The translations under genes and the position numbers were made by a program. From a virus: DNA of 47,080 nucleotides. The stretch covers positions 1 to 47,080 of the IMG/VR virus record IMGVR_UViG_3300031974_001781; one strand, written 5' to 3'. Under the pieces are notes generated by a model. That model ran no database searches and was not told the origin of the DNA. It was given only the letters and a program-made list of their open reading frames with translations. Numbering within the stretch: position 1 is the stretch's first letter; each line of letters starts with the position of its first letter. Of the stretch, positions 6,717 through 14,741 are shown piece after piece.

Positions 6717-6973
6717 TGGTATTAACAAGAACACAGTTTAAAAAAGAAATGACTACACCACAAAGAAGAAAATCAAAAAGTAAAAAAGTTAAAAAGCAAT
6801 ATCTTGCTGGAACATCTGGTAAGTTAAGAGCTAAAAGAAAAGCTGCATTAAAAAGATTAAATAAAGATAATAAAGGTTCTGGTGTTTTACCTGGAGATAA
6901 AAAAGGTGGAAAGTTTGTAGGTTCTAAAAAAGAAAGTAAACATAATAAAAAATTTAGGAGAATGTATGGCTAA
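6716..6973 (+). CDS. Lys/Arg-rich small protein (85 aa), unknown
   Basis: More than a third of the residues are Lys or Arg, with low complexity and no Cys. A central RAKRKAALKRLNKDNKGS helix is the only evident structure. It overlaps the next gene by 8 nt. It looks like a DNA-condensing or capsid-lumen protein, but no family is recognised. Confidence 0.55.
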   Translation: MVLTRTQFKKEMTTPQRRKSKSKKVKKQYLAGTSGKLRAKRKAALKRLNKDNKGSGVLPGDKKGGKFVGSKKESKHNKKFRRMYG

Positions 6974-7247
6974 AAAATCAAGTACAGCTACAGCGATTAA
7001 AAATAAAGCAAAAAAGACAGGAGTATCTGCTTCTAAAATTAGAGCAATCTATAATAGAGGATTAGCAGCATATAGAACAAGTGGTCATAGAAAAGGTGTA
7101 AGTCCACAAGCATGGGCGATGGCTAGAGTAAATTCTGCACTTACTGGCGGTAAAGCTGCAAAAGTAGATAAAGATATTTTGAAAGGTAGACGAGATAAAA
7201 ACAGAAGAGCAGACGGACGTAAGAAAAAGAAAACAAAAAAAGCATGA
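6966..7247 (+). CDS. DUF5824-like protein (93 aa)
   Basis: The central part (KKTGVSASKIRAIYNRGLAA, then RTSGHRKGVSPQAWAMARVN) matches the pattern of DUF5824, a small family frequent in tailed phages: repeated helix, Gly-His, P-Q-W-A-AR-N. The C-terminus is a Lys/Arg tail. It is probably nucleic-acid binding or virion-associated, with unknown function. The stop overlaps a further tiny ORF. Confidence 0.7.
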   Translation: MAKKSSTATAIKNKAKKTGVSASKIRAIYNRGLAAYRTSGHRKGVSPQAWAMARVNSALTGGKAAKVDKDILKGRRDKNRRADGRKKKKTKKA

Positions 7248-7315
7248 TATGGATTAAAAAAATAATTTGCAAAATATTTAAAATTAAAACATGTAAATGT
7301 GGAGATAAAAAATGA
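7244..7315 (+). CDS. 23-aa cationic peptide with CxC motif, putative
   Basis: The ATG overlaps the previous stop. The product has alternating Ile/Lys (IWIKKIICKIFKIK) and a C-terminal TCKCGDKK. The TGA overlaps the next ATG. Its existence rests on the continuous stop-start coupling. Confidence 0.35.
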   Translation: MIWIKKIICKIFKIKTCKCGDKK

Positions 7316-7383
7316 AAAAAAAATTTAAAAAATTTATAGATTGGTTAGAAAAATTAATACTTAAATTAACTGGTTGGAAATAA
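7312..7383 (+). CDS. 23-aa amphipathic cationic peptide, putative
   Basis: It opens with MKKKFKKFIDWLEKLILKL and ends TGWK; TAA overlaps the portal ATG as TAATG. On a helical wheel, Phe/Ile/Trp/Leu fall on one face and Lys on the other, as in membrane-active amphipathic helices. Two possibilities are a leader peptide coupling translation into the portal gene and a membrane-active peptide. GGAGATAAAAA (about 7301-7311) gives it a usable ribosome-binding site. Confidence 0.45.
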   Translation: MKKKFKKFIDWLEKLILKLTGWK

Positions 7384-9695
7384 TGGCATTAGAAGTTGAA
7401 TTAGAAAAAAAGAAACTTGAATACACAAACGAAAAAGGTGAGAAAGTTCGTGTAGATGTAGATCAAGAACAAACTGAAAAAGAGGAAGAAGTTTTTGAAT
7501 CAAATCATTATTCTAATTTAGCAGAAGAATTAGATCAAACAGAAATAAATAAAATTGGTAAACAACTAATCACAGCTTATGAAGATGATAAATCTTCAAG
7601 AAAAGATTGGGAAGATCAATATTCAAAAGGTCTTAAAATGCTAGGAGTAGTTGTTGAAGATAGAAGCGATCCATTCCCGGGAGCTTCAGGTGTTCATCAT
7701 CCATTAATGTCAGAAGCAGCAACTCAGTTTCAAGCAAGAGCAATATCAGAAATGTTTCCTGCAGGTGGCCCTGTTAAAACTCAAATAATTGGTAAACAAA
7801 GTAATAAAAAATTAGAACAAGCTCAAAGAGTTCAAGACTATATGAATTATCAAGTAACAAATCAAATCACTGATTATTTTAATGAATTAGATCAAATGTT
7901 ATTTTATTTAGCATTAGCTGGTTCTGCATTTAAAAAAATCTATTTCGATAATGGTTTAGATAGAATATGCAGTAAATTTGTACCTGCAGAAGAATTTGTA
8001 ATTTCATATCAAAATACTGATTTAGAAACTGCAGAAAGATATACACAAGTAATGAAAATGTCTTCTAATGAATTAAAGAAACAACAGATTGATGGTTTTT
8101 ATAGAGATGTACCATTAGCAAAATATTCTTCTAGCGATACTAAAGATCAAGATCAAGTAACACAGACTATGCAAAGACTTGAAGGTATGTCACCAAGTAT
8201 GGCAGATAAAATGCATACTCTTTTAGAAGTTCATGCAAATTTAGATTTAGGAGAAGATGAAAATGGAATAGCATTACCATATATTGTAACTATAGATTAT
8301 GATTCAACTGCAGTTTTAGCAATTAGAAGAAACTGGAAAGAGGAAGATACTTTAAAAAGAAAAAGAACTTATTTTATACACTATAAATATTTACCAGGTT
8401 TAGGATTTTATGGATTTGGATTAATTCAAATGATCGGCGGTCTTCAACATGCATCTACTGGTGCTTTAAGAGCTTTATTAGATTCAGCAGCTTTTGCTAA
8501 TTTAAACGGAGGTTTTAGGGCTAAAGGTGCAAGGATTGAAGGCGGTGATATTACCGTTTCCCCCGGAGAGTGGGTAGAAGTAGAAGCCTATGGCGATGAT
8601 TTAAGAAAGAGTTTTATTCCTTTACCTTTCAAAGAACCTTCACCTACTCTCCTTCAGCTTTTAGGAGTTTTAACAGAATCAGGCAGACGTTTTGCTTCTA
8701 TTGCTGATGCGATGGTTGGTCAATCTGCAGGATCAGGACCAGTTGGTACAACTATTGCATTAATTGAACAAGGTTCTAAAGTATTTAGTGCAATACATAA
8801 AAGATTACATCAAGCTCAAGGAAGAGAATTTAAATTAATATATGAACTAAATGGAGAATACTTAGATGATGAATATCCTTATGACGTTATTGGAGAACGT
8901 AAAACTATCAGAAGAAAAGATTTTTCAAGTGATATTAGTGTTGTGCCTGTTAGCGACCCTAACATTTTTTCTCAAGCACAGCGTATAGCTCTTGCTCAAA
9001 CTGGTTTACAATTAGCTCAACAAGCACCAAATATAATTGATGTTAAAGAAGCATATAGAAGATTTTTACAATCATTAAATATTCCTGATTATAATGATTT
9101 GATGATTCAAGAAGATGAAATACCAAGACGTGATCCAGTATCAGAAAACATGGCATTACTTAATGGTAAACCTATAAAAGTTTTTGAAGAACAAGATCAT
9201 GCTGCGCATATGGCTGTTCATCAACAATTTATTAATGATCCAAGATTTGCTGGAAACCCTGAAGCTAAACAAATTTTATATGGACAAATGTTAGCTCATA
9301 TTGGACAGCATATGGCATTTTTATATCAACAACAAATGCAATCTCAAGTTCCTGATGGTATGCCAACTTCTTCTGGAGAATTTAATAAAGAATTTAATGA
9401 TGAAAAACCTAAAGAAATTACTATTGAAGAAGAAAATAGAATTGCAGCAGCTGCAGCTCAGGCGGCACAAAATCTAATGGGAACGATGCCACCAAGTCCT
9501 GAGCAAGAAAAACAAAACATGGAAATGCAAGAGAAGCAAGCTAATTTACAATTAAAAGGAGAAGAATTGAGAATTAGAAAAGCTAGATTTGAAGAAGGTG
9601 TTAAAAACAACGAAAGACTTCAAAACAGAAAAGACGCTGAAACTAAAGCTAAAATAGTAGAAGCTGCATCAAGAATAGTTAAAAGAGAAGGTTAA
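7383..9695 (+). CDS. Portal (head-tail connector) protein
   Basis: 770 aa from the ATG at 7383. An upstream TTG at 7374 would add three residues, but the ATG overlaps the previous stop. The segment PFPGASGVHHPLMSEAATQF (about 100-120), followed by MFPAGGPVKTQIIGK, is characteristic of large portal proteins of podovirus-like marine phages. The C-terminal 150 residues are Gln/Glu/Lys-rich helices (EKQNMEMQEKQANLQLKGEEL), as expected for barrel or tail segments. A dodecameric ring would form the DNA gate at the capsid vertex and anchor the tail. It lies between the small-gene cluster and scaffold/capsid genes, the usual place. Confidence 0.88.
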   Translation: MALEVELEKKKLEYTNEKGEKVRVDVDQEQTEKEEEVFESNHYSNLAEELDQTEINKIGKQLITAYEDDKSSRKDWEDQYSKGLKMLGVVVEDRSDPFPGASGVHHPLMSEAATQFQARAISEMFPAGGPVKTQIIGKQSNKKLEQAQRVQDYMNYQVTNQITDYFNELDQMLFYLALAGSAFKKIYFDNGLDRICSKFVPAEEFVISYQNTDLETAERYTQVMKMSSNELKKQQIDGFYRDVPLAKYSSSDTKDQDQVTQTMQRLEGMSPSMADKMHTLLEVHANLDLGEDENGIALPYIVTIDYDSTAVLAIRRNWKEEDTLKRKRTYFIHYKYLPGLGFYGFGLIQMIGGLQHASTGALRALLDSAAFANLNGGFRAKGARIEGGDITVSPGEWVEVEAYGDDLRKSFIPLPFKEPSPTLLQLLGVLTESGRRFASIADAMVGQSAGSGPVGTTIALIEQGSKVFSAIHKRLHQAQGREFKLIYELNGEYLDDEYPYDVIGERKTIRRKDFSSDISVVPVSDPNIFSQAQRIALAQTGLQLAQQAPNIIDVKEAYRRFLQSLNIPDYNDLMIQEDEIPRRDPVSENMALLNGKPIKVFEEQDHAAHMAVHQQFINDPRFAGNPEAKQILYGQMLAHIGQHMAFLYQQQMQSQVPDGMPTSSGEFNKEFNDEKPKEITIEEENRIAAAAAQAAQNLMGTMPPSPEQEKQNMEMQEKQANLQLKGEELRIRKARFEEGVKNNERLQNRKDAETKAKIVEAASRIVKREG

Positions 9696-9886
9696 TGGCA
9701 ATTAAACCTGAAGATATTAGAAAGGCAAAAAAATTTCTTGAAAATAAAAAACTTTCAATTAAAGATGTTAAACCTAGAGAATTTGTACAAGTGTCTCAAA
9801 ATATGAATTTAAATTTTGAAAGTTTATTAAAATTACTTGTGAAGAAAGTTACAAATGGAACACCTAATACAAGCGATAAAAAATAA
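9695..9886 (+). CDS. Small phage protein (63 aa), unknown
   Basis: It is coupled to the portal stop (TAATG). Lys-rich and probably all-helical (EDIRKAKKFLENKK, NFESLLKLLVKK). There is no recognisable domain. Conserved position after the portal suggests a head-assembly accessory, but that is inference. Confidence 0.55.
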   Translation: MAIKPEDIRKAKKFLENKKLSIKDVKPREFVQVSQNMNLNFESLLKLLVKKVTNGTPNTSDKK

Positions 9887-10055
9887 AATAAAAAATTATA
9901 AAGAAGACTTAGGAAAAAATTTATTATCAAAAGGAGTTGATGATATACAAGAATTTAAACGTGTTCATGGAATGGGACAAGGTTTAGATAAATCACTAGA
10001 AATCATAAATGAAATGGTTGAAAAATATAAAAAAGGAGATATAGACGATGATTAG
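9855..10055 (+). CDS. Small phage protein (66 aa), unknown
   Basis: It starts 32 nt inside the previous gene and ends by overlapping the groES-like gene. Charged and helical with no motif; an MGQG turn near the middle. Possibly a head-assembly accessory. Confidence 0.55.
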   Translation: MEHLIQAIKNKIKNYKEDLGKNLLSKGVDDIQEFKRVHGMGQGLDKSLEIINEMVEKYKKGDIDDD

Positions 10056-10416
10056 TAAAGATATATGGGCAACAGATGATAGTGTACCAACACCAGAAAA
10101 AGTACCGCAACCTGTTGGTTATAGAATTTTAATTAGACCTAAAGGTGTAATTGAAAAAACAAAAGGTGGAATTTATTTAACTGATCAAAATAAAGAACAA
10201 CAAAGTTATTTAAATTCTGTAGGACAAGTAGTTGCAATGGGACCAGAATGTTTTTCAGATAGACCAAAACCTTGGTGTAAAATTGGCGATTGGGTTTTGT
10301 TTGGTAGATATGCTGGATCAAAAGTATCTGTACAAAAGGTGAAAATGGTAGTAATAAATGATGATGAGATACTTGCAACCTTAGACAGCCCGGAAGTAGT
10401 ATCTCAACAAATATAA
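10048..10416 (+). CDS. groES: Phage GroES-like co-chaperonin
   Basis: 122 aa. VGYRILIRPKGVIEKTKGGI followed by YLTDQNKEQQS matches the GroES first strand and mobile loop, whose hydrophobic tip (GGIYLT here, GGIVLT in E. coli) docks to GroEL. The later IGDWVLFGRYAGSKV and INDDEILATL match the conserved barrel and C-terminal strands. It probably replaces host GroES so that GroEL can fold the capsid protein, as T4 gp31 does. There is an insertion of about 10 residues after the mobile loop (AMGPECFSDRPKPW). No GroEL is present. Location just before scaffold and capsid genes supports the role. Confidence 0.85.
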   Translation: MISKDIWATDDSVPTPEKVPQPVGYRILIRPKGVIEKTKGGIYLTDQNKEQQSYLNSVGQVVAMGPECFSDRPKPWCKIGDWVLFGRYAGSKVSVQKVKMVVINDDEILATLDSPEVVSQQI

Positions 10417-10438
10417 TATACGTTAATTTTAATTAACG
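10412..10438 (+). promoter_or_regulatory. TATAAT plus short dyad before the scaffold gene
   Basis: TATAAT (10412-10417) overlaps the groES stop. It is followed by the dyad CGTTAATT/AATTAACG (10421-10438), then ATAGGAG and the scaffold ATG at 10457. It may be a promoter or leader hairpin for the capsid block. No -35 is clear. Confidence 0.3.
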
Positions 10439-10456
10439 ACAACATAGGAGAAAACT

Positions 10457-11377
10457 ATGGCAAACATAGAAGAACAGAAAGACATAGAAATCAAATTAGA
10501 TGAAGATAAATCTGAGAAGGAAATTGAGGTTCCTCAAAATCCTATTGATAAATATGTTAATGAAGCAGAAGAAAGACAAGAAGAAGAAAAAATAGAAGTT
10601 AAACAAGAACAAGAAAAACCAAAAGTTCCTGCATATTCAGATGATATGCCATATTCTGAAAAAGTTCGTAAAAGAATTGCTAAAGAAGTGGCTAAAAGAG
10701 CTGAAGCAGAACAAAGAGCTGTTAATTTAGAACAAAGAATTGCTGAATTAGAGTCAAAAACTTTTGATATAGCAAGTAAATCTTTGACTAATCAACATAA
10801 ATCTGTATCAGATCAACTTAAAATAGCAATTGAAGAAGGTAATACTGAAAAACAAGTAGAACTTTATGAAAAAATGGCTGATTTAAGAGGTCAAATACAA
10901 AAAACTTCTGAATTAAAAGCTGAAAAACCTAAATCTGAAGAAAAAAAGAAAGCTGATGCGCCACCTTTAGCAAGAGATTGGGTAAAAAGTAATGCACAAT
11001 GGTTTAATAAGCCTGGTTATAGAAAAGAAACAGCTATGGCTTATGGAATTGATGCAGAACTTACAGAAGAAGGTTGGGATGTGAATGATCCAGGTTATTA
11101 TGATGAAATGGATAAGCGACTTAAAGCAAGTGGTTTATCATATTTTACAAAATCTGAAGAAAACACTACTCAAACAGAAAAAAATGTGGTACAAAAGAAC
11201 AACAGAGTGCAATCTCCAGTTGCTGGAGTTAGTCGTAAGAAAACTAGCGATAGTAACAGAGTGAAGCTAACGCAGGATGATCTGGCAACAGCTAGAAATT
11301 TCGGCATTGATATCAATGATGAAGCGGCACTAAAGCGGTTTGCTAAAGAAGTAAAAAACTTTAGCACCAATACGTGA
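10457..11377 (+). CDS. Capsid scaffolding protein (putative)
   Basis: 306 aa, with an acidic, Glu/Lys-rich N-terminal half predicted to be long coiled coil (VAKRAEAEQRAVNLEQRIAE) and a more compact C-terminus (WDVNDPGYYDEMDKRLKASG). There are no Cys or enzyme motifs. Composition, size and position between portal/GroES and the capsid genes fit an internal scaffold that shapes the procapsid and is later removed. A good RBS (taggag) precedes the ATG. Confidence 0.75.
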   Translation: MANIEEQKDIEIKLDEDKSEKEIEVPQNPIDKYVNEAEERQEEEKIEVKQEQEKPKVPAYSDDMPYSEKVRKRIAKEVAKRAEAEQRAVNLEQRIAELESKTFDIASKSLTNQHKSVSDQLKIAIEEGNTEKQVELYEKMADLRGQIQKTSELKAEKPKSEEKKKADAPPLARDWVKSNAQWFNKPGYRKETAMAYGIDAELTEEGWDVNDPGYYDEMDKRLKASGLSYFTKSEENTTQTEKNVVQKNNRVQSPVAGVSRKKTSDSNRVKLTQDDLATARNFGIDINDEAALKRFAKEVKNFSTNT

Positions 11378-11393
11378 AGTAAGGAGCACGACT

Positions 11394-11849
11394 ATGGAAA
11401 AAACAAATAAAATAAAACATGAAACTCAAGTTGAGAAATCTACAAGAGTTTCAAATTGGCGCCCAGGTAATTTACTTGAAGCACCTGAAGCAAGACCAGG
11501 TTTCAAACAGAGATGGATTGCAACTATGGTTTTGGGACAGGAACAGCCAACAAACGTTGCTAAACGAATGAGAGAAGGCTGGAAGCCTCGTGACCCTAAA
11601 ACGGTTAAAGATGCCCAGAATTTTCCAACGATAGATCATGGCAAGTTTTCTGGCTACATTGGTATAGAAGGCATGGTACTCTGTGAAATACCACAAGAAT
11701 TGTGGAATGAACGTAATGCATATTACGCAAAAATGACTGATAACTTAATGAGATCAGTTCAACAAGATATTCACAAAGTAGAACAGCCAGGTCAACCTAT
11801 ATCACAGTCCTTCAAGACATCAGTTACTAGAGGCGGCTTTAAAGAGTAA
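11394..11849 (+). CDS. Conserved phage head-region protein (151 aa), unknown
   Basis: It has a strong RBS (aaggag). It contains WRPGNLLEAPEARPGFKQRW near the N-terminus and GYIGIEGMVLCEIPQELWNE in the middle. The compact mixed sequence looks like a conserved virion-morphogenesis protein, and I recall relatives beside scaffold genes of marine phages without a function. Candidate head accessory or assembly factor. Confidence 0.6.
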   Translation: MEKTNKIKHETQVEKSTRVSNWRPGNLLEAPEARPGFKQRWIATMVLGQEQPTNVAKRMREGWKPRDPKTVKDAQNFPTIDHGKFSGYIGIEGMVLCEIPQELWNERNAYYAKMTDNLMRSVQQDIHKVEQPGQPISQSFKTSVTRGGFKE

Positions 11850-11868
11850 CTAATAGGAGTAAATAACT

Positions 11869-12435
11869 ATGGCAAACGTAGACGCCCCTCAAGGTTTTAT
11901 ACCTTTGAGACACTTAACAGGTGGAGTTATCAGACCTCAAGAATATCCGATTGCAAATTCGTATGCTGCAAATTTAGCTTCTGGAGATTTAGTAACACTA
12001 GGAACTAGTGGAACTGTCATCAGAGCTTCAGCAGGCGGAACTGCTTTAGGTGTATTCTATGGAGTACAATACGAAGATAACTCTACAGGAGATGTCAAGT
12101 TCTCCAAAGTTTGGAACACAGGTACTACTGTGAAAGCAAATACTGCTATAAAAGCATTAGTATATGATGATCCAAACATCACTTATAAAGTACAATGTAA
12201 CGGTACATTCGCAAATGCTAACGTAGGTGAGTTAGCAAACGTGACTATCGGAACATTTAATTCTACTTTCGGTTATTCAACAGACGAATTAGACATTAGT
12301 ACACTAGCTACTACTGCTAAAGTCTTGAGAATATTAAGATTGATAGATGAACCAAACAACGCAGTCGGTGCTGATGCAGATGTAGAAGTTGTAATTAACT
12401 TACATTTCTACGGAACTCGTCAGGCTGGCGTATAA
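11869..12435 (+). CDS. Capsid decoration/head structural protein (188 aa)
   Basis: Rich in Gly, Ala, Thr, Asn and Val and poor in Lys, so a beta-rich structural protein is likely. NSYAANLASGDLVTLGTSGT followed by TALGVFYGVQYED looks like the repeated strand/turn pattern of capsid decoration proteins. It is directly upstream of the major capsid gene (12 nt gap) with its own RBS, the usual location for a decoration protein. It is less likely to be a minor tail protein. Confidence 0.65.
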   Translation: MANVDAPQGFIPLRHLTGGVIRPQEYPIANSYAANLASGDLVTLGTSGTVIRASAGGTALGVFYGVQYEDNSTGDVKFSKVWNTGTTVKANTAIKALVYDDPNITYKVQCNGTFANANVGELANVTIGTFNSTFGYSTDELDISTLATTAKVLRILRLIDEPNNAVGADADVEVVINLHFYGTRQAGV

Positions 12436-12447
12436 GGAGATTGAACT

Positions 12448-13356
12448 ATGGCACTAAATAGAGCACTATTTACCAAACAGCTCAATCTAGGTTTAAATAC
12501 CGTGTTTGGTATGGAATATGATAGATATCCAGAACAATGGAGAGCTATATATTCTGTTGAGCAATCACAAAAAGCATTTGAAGAAGATGTACAAAACATC
12601 GGCTTCGGTGCTGCACCAACGAAAGCTGAAGGTGCTGCAATATCTTATGAATCTGGCAGAGAAGGCTATGTATCAAGATATGTACATGAAACAATTGCTT
12701 TAGCATTTTCTATAACAGAAGAAGCTGAAGAAGATGGATTGTACGGATCATTAGGTGCAAGATATGCTAGAGCTTTAGCAAGATCAATGCAACACACTAA
12801 AGAAATCAAAGGTGCAAACATCCTTAACAATGCAACTACTTCTACAGTAGGTGGCGATGGTGTTACTTTATTAAACACTGCTCACCCACTAGGAGGTGGT
12901 GGAACTGCTTCTAACACTCTTGGAACAGCTGCAGATTTATCAGAAACTTCATTAGAAGATTTATTGATTCAAATCTCAACTACAGAAGATGACAGAGGCA
13001 TTCCAATAGCATTAACTGGACAAAAACTAATCGTTCCACCTCAATTGGTGTTTATCGCAGAGAGAGTTCTTAAATCTAATTTAAGACCAGGAACTGCAGA
13101 TAACGATATCAATGCAATGAGAAATATGGGTATGATTCCAGGCGGTGTAGTCGTTAACCAAAGACTTACTGATCCAGATCAATACTTCATTATGACTGAT
13201 TGTCCTGATGGAATGAAACACTTTGTAAGAGCACCAATCAAAAAAGCTGTTGAAGGCGATTTTGAAACTGGTAATCTAAGATACAAAGTTAGAGAAAGAT
13301 ACTCATTCGGTTTCACAGACTGGAGAGCTATCTTTGGTTCAGAAGGAGCTGCATAA
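12448..13356 (+). CDS. Major capsid protein
   Basis: 302 aa, the expected length. The sequence follows the gpT-like (Mu major head type) pattern: N-terminal LNLGLNTVFGMEYDRYPEQW, a helical E-rich segment (AFSITEEAEEDGLYG), the LLNTAHPLGGGGTASNT loop, DDRGIPIALTGQKLIVPPQL and the C-terminal RERYSFGFTDWRAIFGSEG. HK97 fold is expected. Strong RBS (aaggag) and the isolated hairpins downstream suit a highly expressed gene. Confidence 0.88.
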   Translation: MALNRALFTKQLNLGLNTVFGMEYDRYPEQWRAIYSVEQSQKAFEEDVQNIGFGAAPTKAEGAAISYESGREGYVSRYVHETIALAFSITEEAEEDGLYGSLGARYARALARSMQHTKEIKGANILNNATTSTVGGDGVTLLNTAHPLGGGGTASNTLGTAADLSETSLEDLLIQISTTEDDRGIPIALTGQKLIVPPQLVFIAERVLKSNLRPGTADNDINAMRNMGMIPGGVVVNQRLTDPDQYFIMTDCPDGMKHFVRAPIKKAVEGDFETGNLRYKVRERYSFGFTDWRAIFGSEGAA

Positions 13357-13366
13357 TAATAAAATT

Positions 13367-13418
13367 GTACTAGGCGTAGCAATACGCCTAGTGCTAAACC
13401 CTACGACTGCGAGAGCAG
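13367..13418 (+). promoter_or_regulatory. Two GNRA-tetraloop hairpins after the capsid gene
   Basis: ACTAGGCGTA (13369-13378) and TACGCCTAGT (13383-13392) form a perfect 10-bp stem capped by GCAA. One G-C and one G-U pair extend it to 13367-13394. A second small hairpin, CTGC-GAGA-GCAG, lies at 13407-13418. No T-run follows, so transcription would continue; 3'-end protection or RNase-processing control of the capsid mRNA fits better than termination. Confidence 0.6.
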
Positions 13419-13437
13419 ACTACTAAGGAGGTAGACT

Positions 13438-13914
13438 ATGGGAACAACTACATTTTCGGGACCGATTAAAGCGGGAACGATAAAAGAAACAACTGGTACA
13501 ACACTTGGCGCTAATGTTGTAAATACTGGTTTTGTTGTGATGGCACAATCTGCTAAAATCGACATTACTGGTGCTTCACACTTAAACCAAGTGATTGGAA
13601 CAATTCCAGCTAATTCACAAATTACAGATGTAATATTAAATGTAACAACAGTTAATAATGATACAAATGCTGCAACTGTTTCTGTTGGAACAACAGATGA
13701 TGGAGATGCATTTATTTCTTCTGCTAACGTGAAAGCTCTTGGAACAACTAGAGGTACTTTAGACACTGAAGCAACAAATATTGGTACTACTGATATTCAA
13801 GTTTTAGCTGACTTTACAGGTACAGATGGTGATGGAACAACTGGTAACGCAACTGTTACTGTAACTTACTTACAGAACAACAGTATTGCTGACGCAGGTG
13901 ATATTCCATCATAA
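13438..13914 (+). CDS. Virion structural protein (158 aa), beta-rich
   Basis: Thr/Gly/Ala/Asn/Val-rich, with almost no Lys after residue 50 and no Cys or Trp. The opening GTTTFSGPIKAGTIKETTG resembles structural proteins downstream of the capsid gene in marine phages. Strong RBS (aaggagg). Its position between capsid and adaptor genes suggests head decoration or fibre. No enzymatic motif. Confidence 0.65.
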   Translation: MGTTTFSGPIKAGTIKETTGTTLGANVVNTGFVVMAQSAKIDITGASHLNQVIGTIPANSQITDVILNVTTVNNDTNAATVSVGTTDDGDAFISSANVKALGTTRGTLDTEATNIGTTDIQVLADFTGTDGDGTTGNATVTVTYLQNNSIADAGDIPS

Positions 13915-13924
13915 TAATTGATTT

Positions 13925-13942
13925 GAGGGGCTTCGGCCCCTC
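13925..13942 (+). terminator. UUCG-tetraloop hairpin, partial terminator
   Basis: GAGGGGC (13925-13931) and GCCCCTC (13936-13942) enclose a TTCG loop, an extremely stable RNA hairpin. Only a short TTAT follows, so termination is probably incomplete and may step down expression after the capsid genes. The next RBS (aaggag) begins 5 nt later. Confidence 0.7.
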
Positions 13943-13956
13943 TTATAAGGAGATTT

Positions 13957-14442
13957 ATGAGTTTAGAGTTTTTTAGAAATATGATGAAAAGCACTAAAGA
14001 TAATGCTACCGCTTTAAAAAATTTTAAAGAAGATAAAGATTATGATTATCCTACAACAGAATCAGATTACAAATTAGAAGGTGAACAAGTAATTGAACCA
14101 GCAAAAAAGAAAGATGTTTTACCAACAACTTCGGAAGAAGAAGAAGAAAAAAGAGTAGAAGCAGAAAAAACTCAAGAAAAAATAGATGAATCTTCTGACG
14201 AAACTGAAAAAGATTTAGATAAAAGATTATCAGAAATAGATAAAGTTATTGATAGATATAGTGGTCAAGTATTATCAACTGGTAAAAAAATAGATGAATC
14301 AAGTAAAGATATCAATTTACCGGCATTAGATTTAGGAGCTGTAACTCAAAAACAAATGGTTACAGAATTAACAAAACCTAGTAGAAGTAGAGATAGAGTT
14401 AGTTTATTATATGACGAACTAAAAAAATATAATTTAATATAG
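13957..14442 (+). CDS. Charged coiled-coil protein (161 aa), unknown
   Basis: Rich in Lys/Glu/Asp. A central acidic stretch (TSEEEEEKRVEAEKTQEKID) is followed by heptad-like helices (DKRLSEIDKVIDRYS). There is no hydrophobic core obvious and no family recognised. It is first after the UUCG hairpin. It may be a head-interior or assembly protein. Confidence 0.6.
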   Translation: MSLEFFRNMMKSTKDNATALKNFKEDKDYDYPTTESDYKLEGEQVIEPAKKKDVLPTTSEEEEEKRVEAEKTQEKIDESSDETEKDLDKRLSEIDKVIDRYSGQVLSTGKKIDESSKDINLPALDLGAVTQKQMVTELTKPSRSRDRVSLLYDELKKYNLI

Positions 14443-14450
14443 GAGGAAAT

Positions 14451-14741
14451 ATGGCAGGATCAGATATATCGGCAAATAGCGTAACAACTACAGGTTCTAA
14501 TGTTGTAGCTTTTGGTGGACCTACAAGACTAAAAGGTTTTATAATTACACCAACAGCTAATGCAGGAACTGTAACTTTTGTAGATAACGCAACAACTAAA
14601 TTTGTAATAACAACAGGAGCTAGTGTCGATAGCGGACCTATTAATATCTCTTTACCAGATGAAGGTGTAAAATTTGGTACAAATTTGAGTGTTAATATTT
14701 CTGCAAATGGAGCTAGTGGCGTAACAGTATTTTTTGCATAA
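14451..14741 (+). CDS. Small beta-rich virion protein (96 aa)
   Basis: Gly/Thr/Asn/Val-rich with regular strands (TRLKGFIITPTANAGTVTFV), no Cys or Trp. Composition like small decoration, fibre or head-stabilising proteins. Good RBS (taggagg). The stop overlaps the next ATG (taATGG). Confidence 0.6.
   Translation: MAGSDISANSVTTTGSNVVAFGGPTRLKGFIITPTANAGTVTFVDNATTKFVITTGASVDSGPINISLPDEGVKFGTNLSVNISANGASGVTVFFA

Noticed and set aside
13401-13766. Minus-strand 121-aa ORF opposite the structural gene at 13438
   Set aside because: It follows from the biased Thr/Ala/Val codons of the + strand gene; no start signal or conserved motif.
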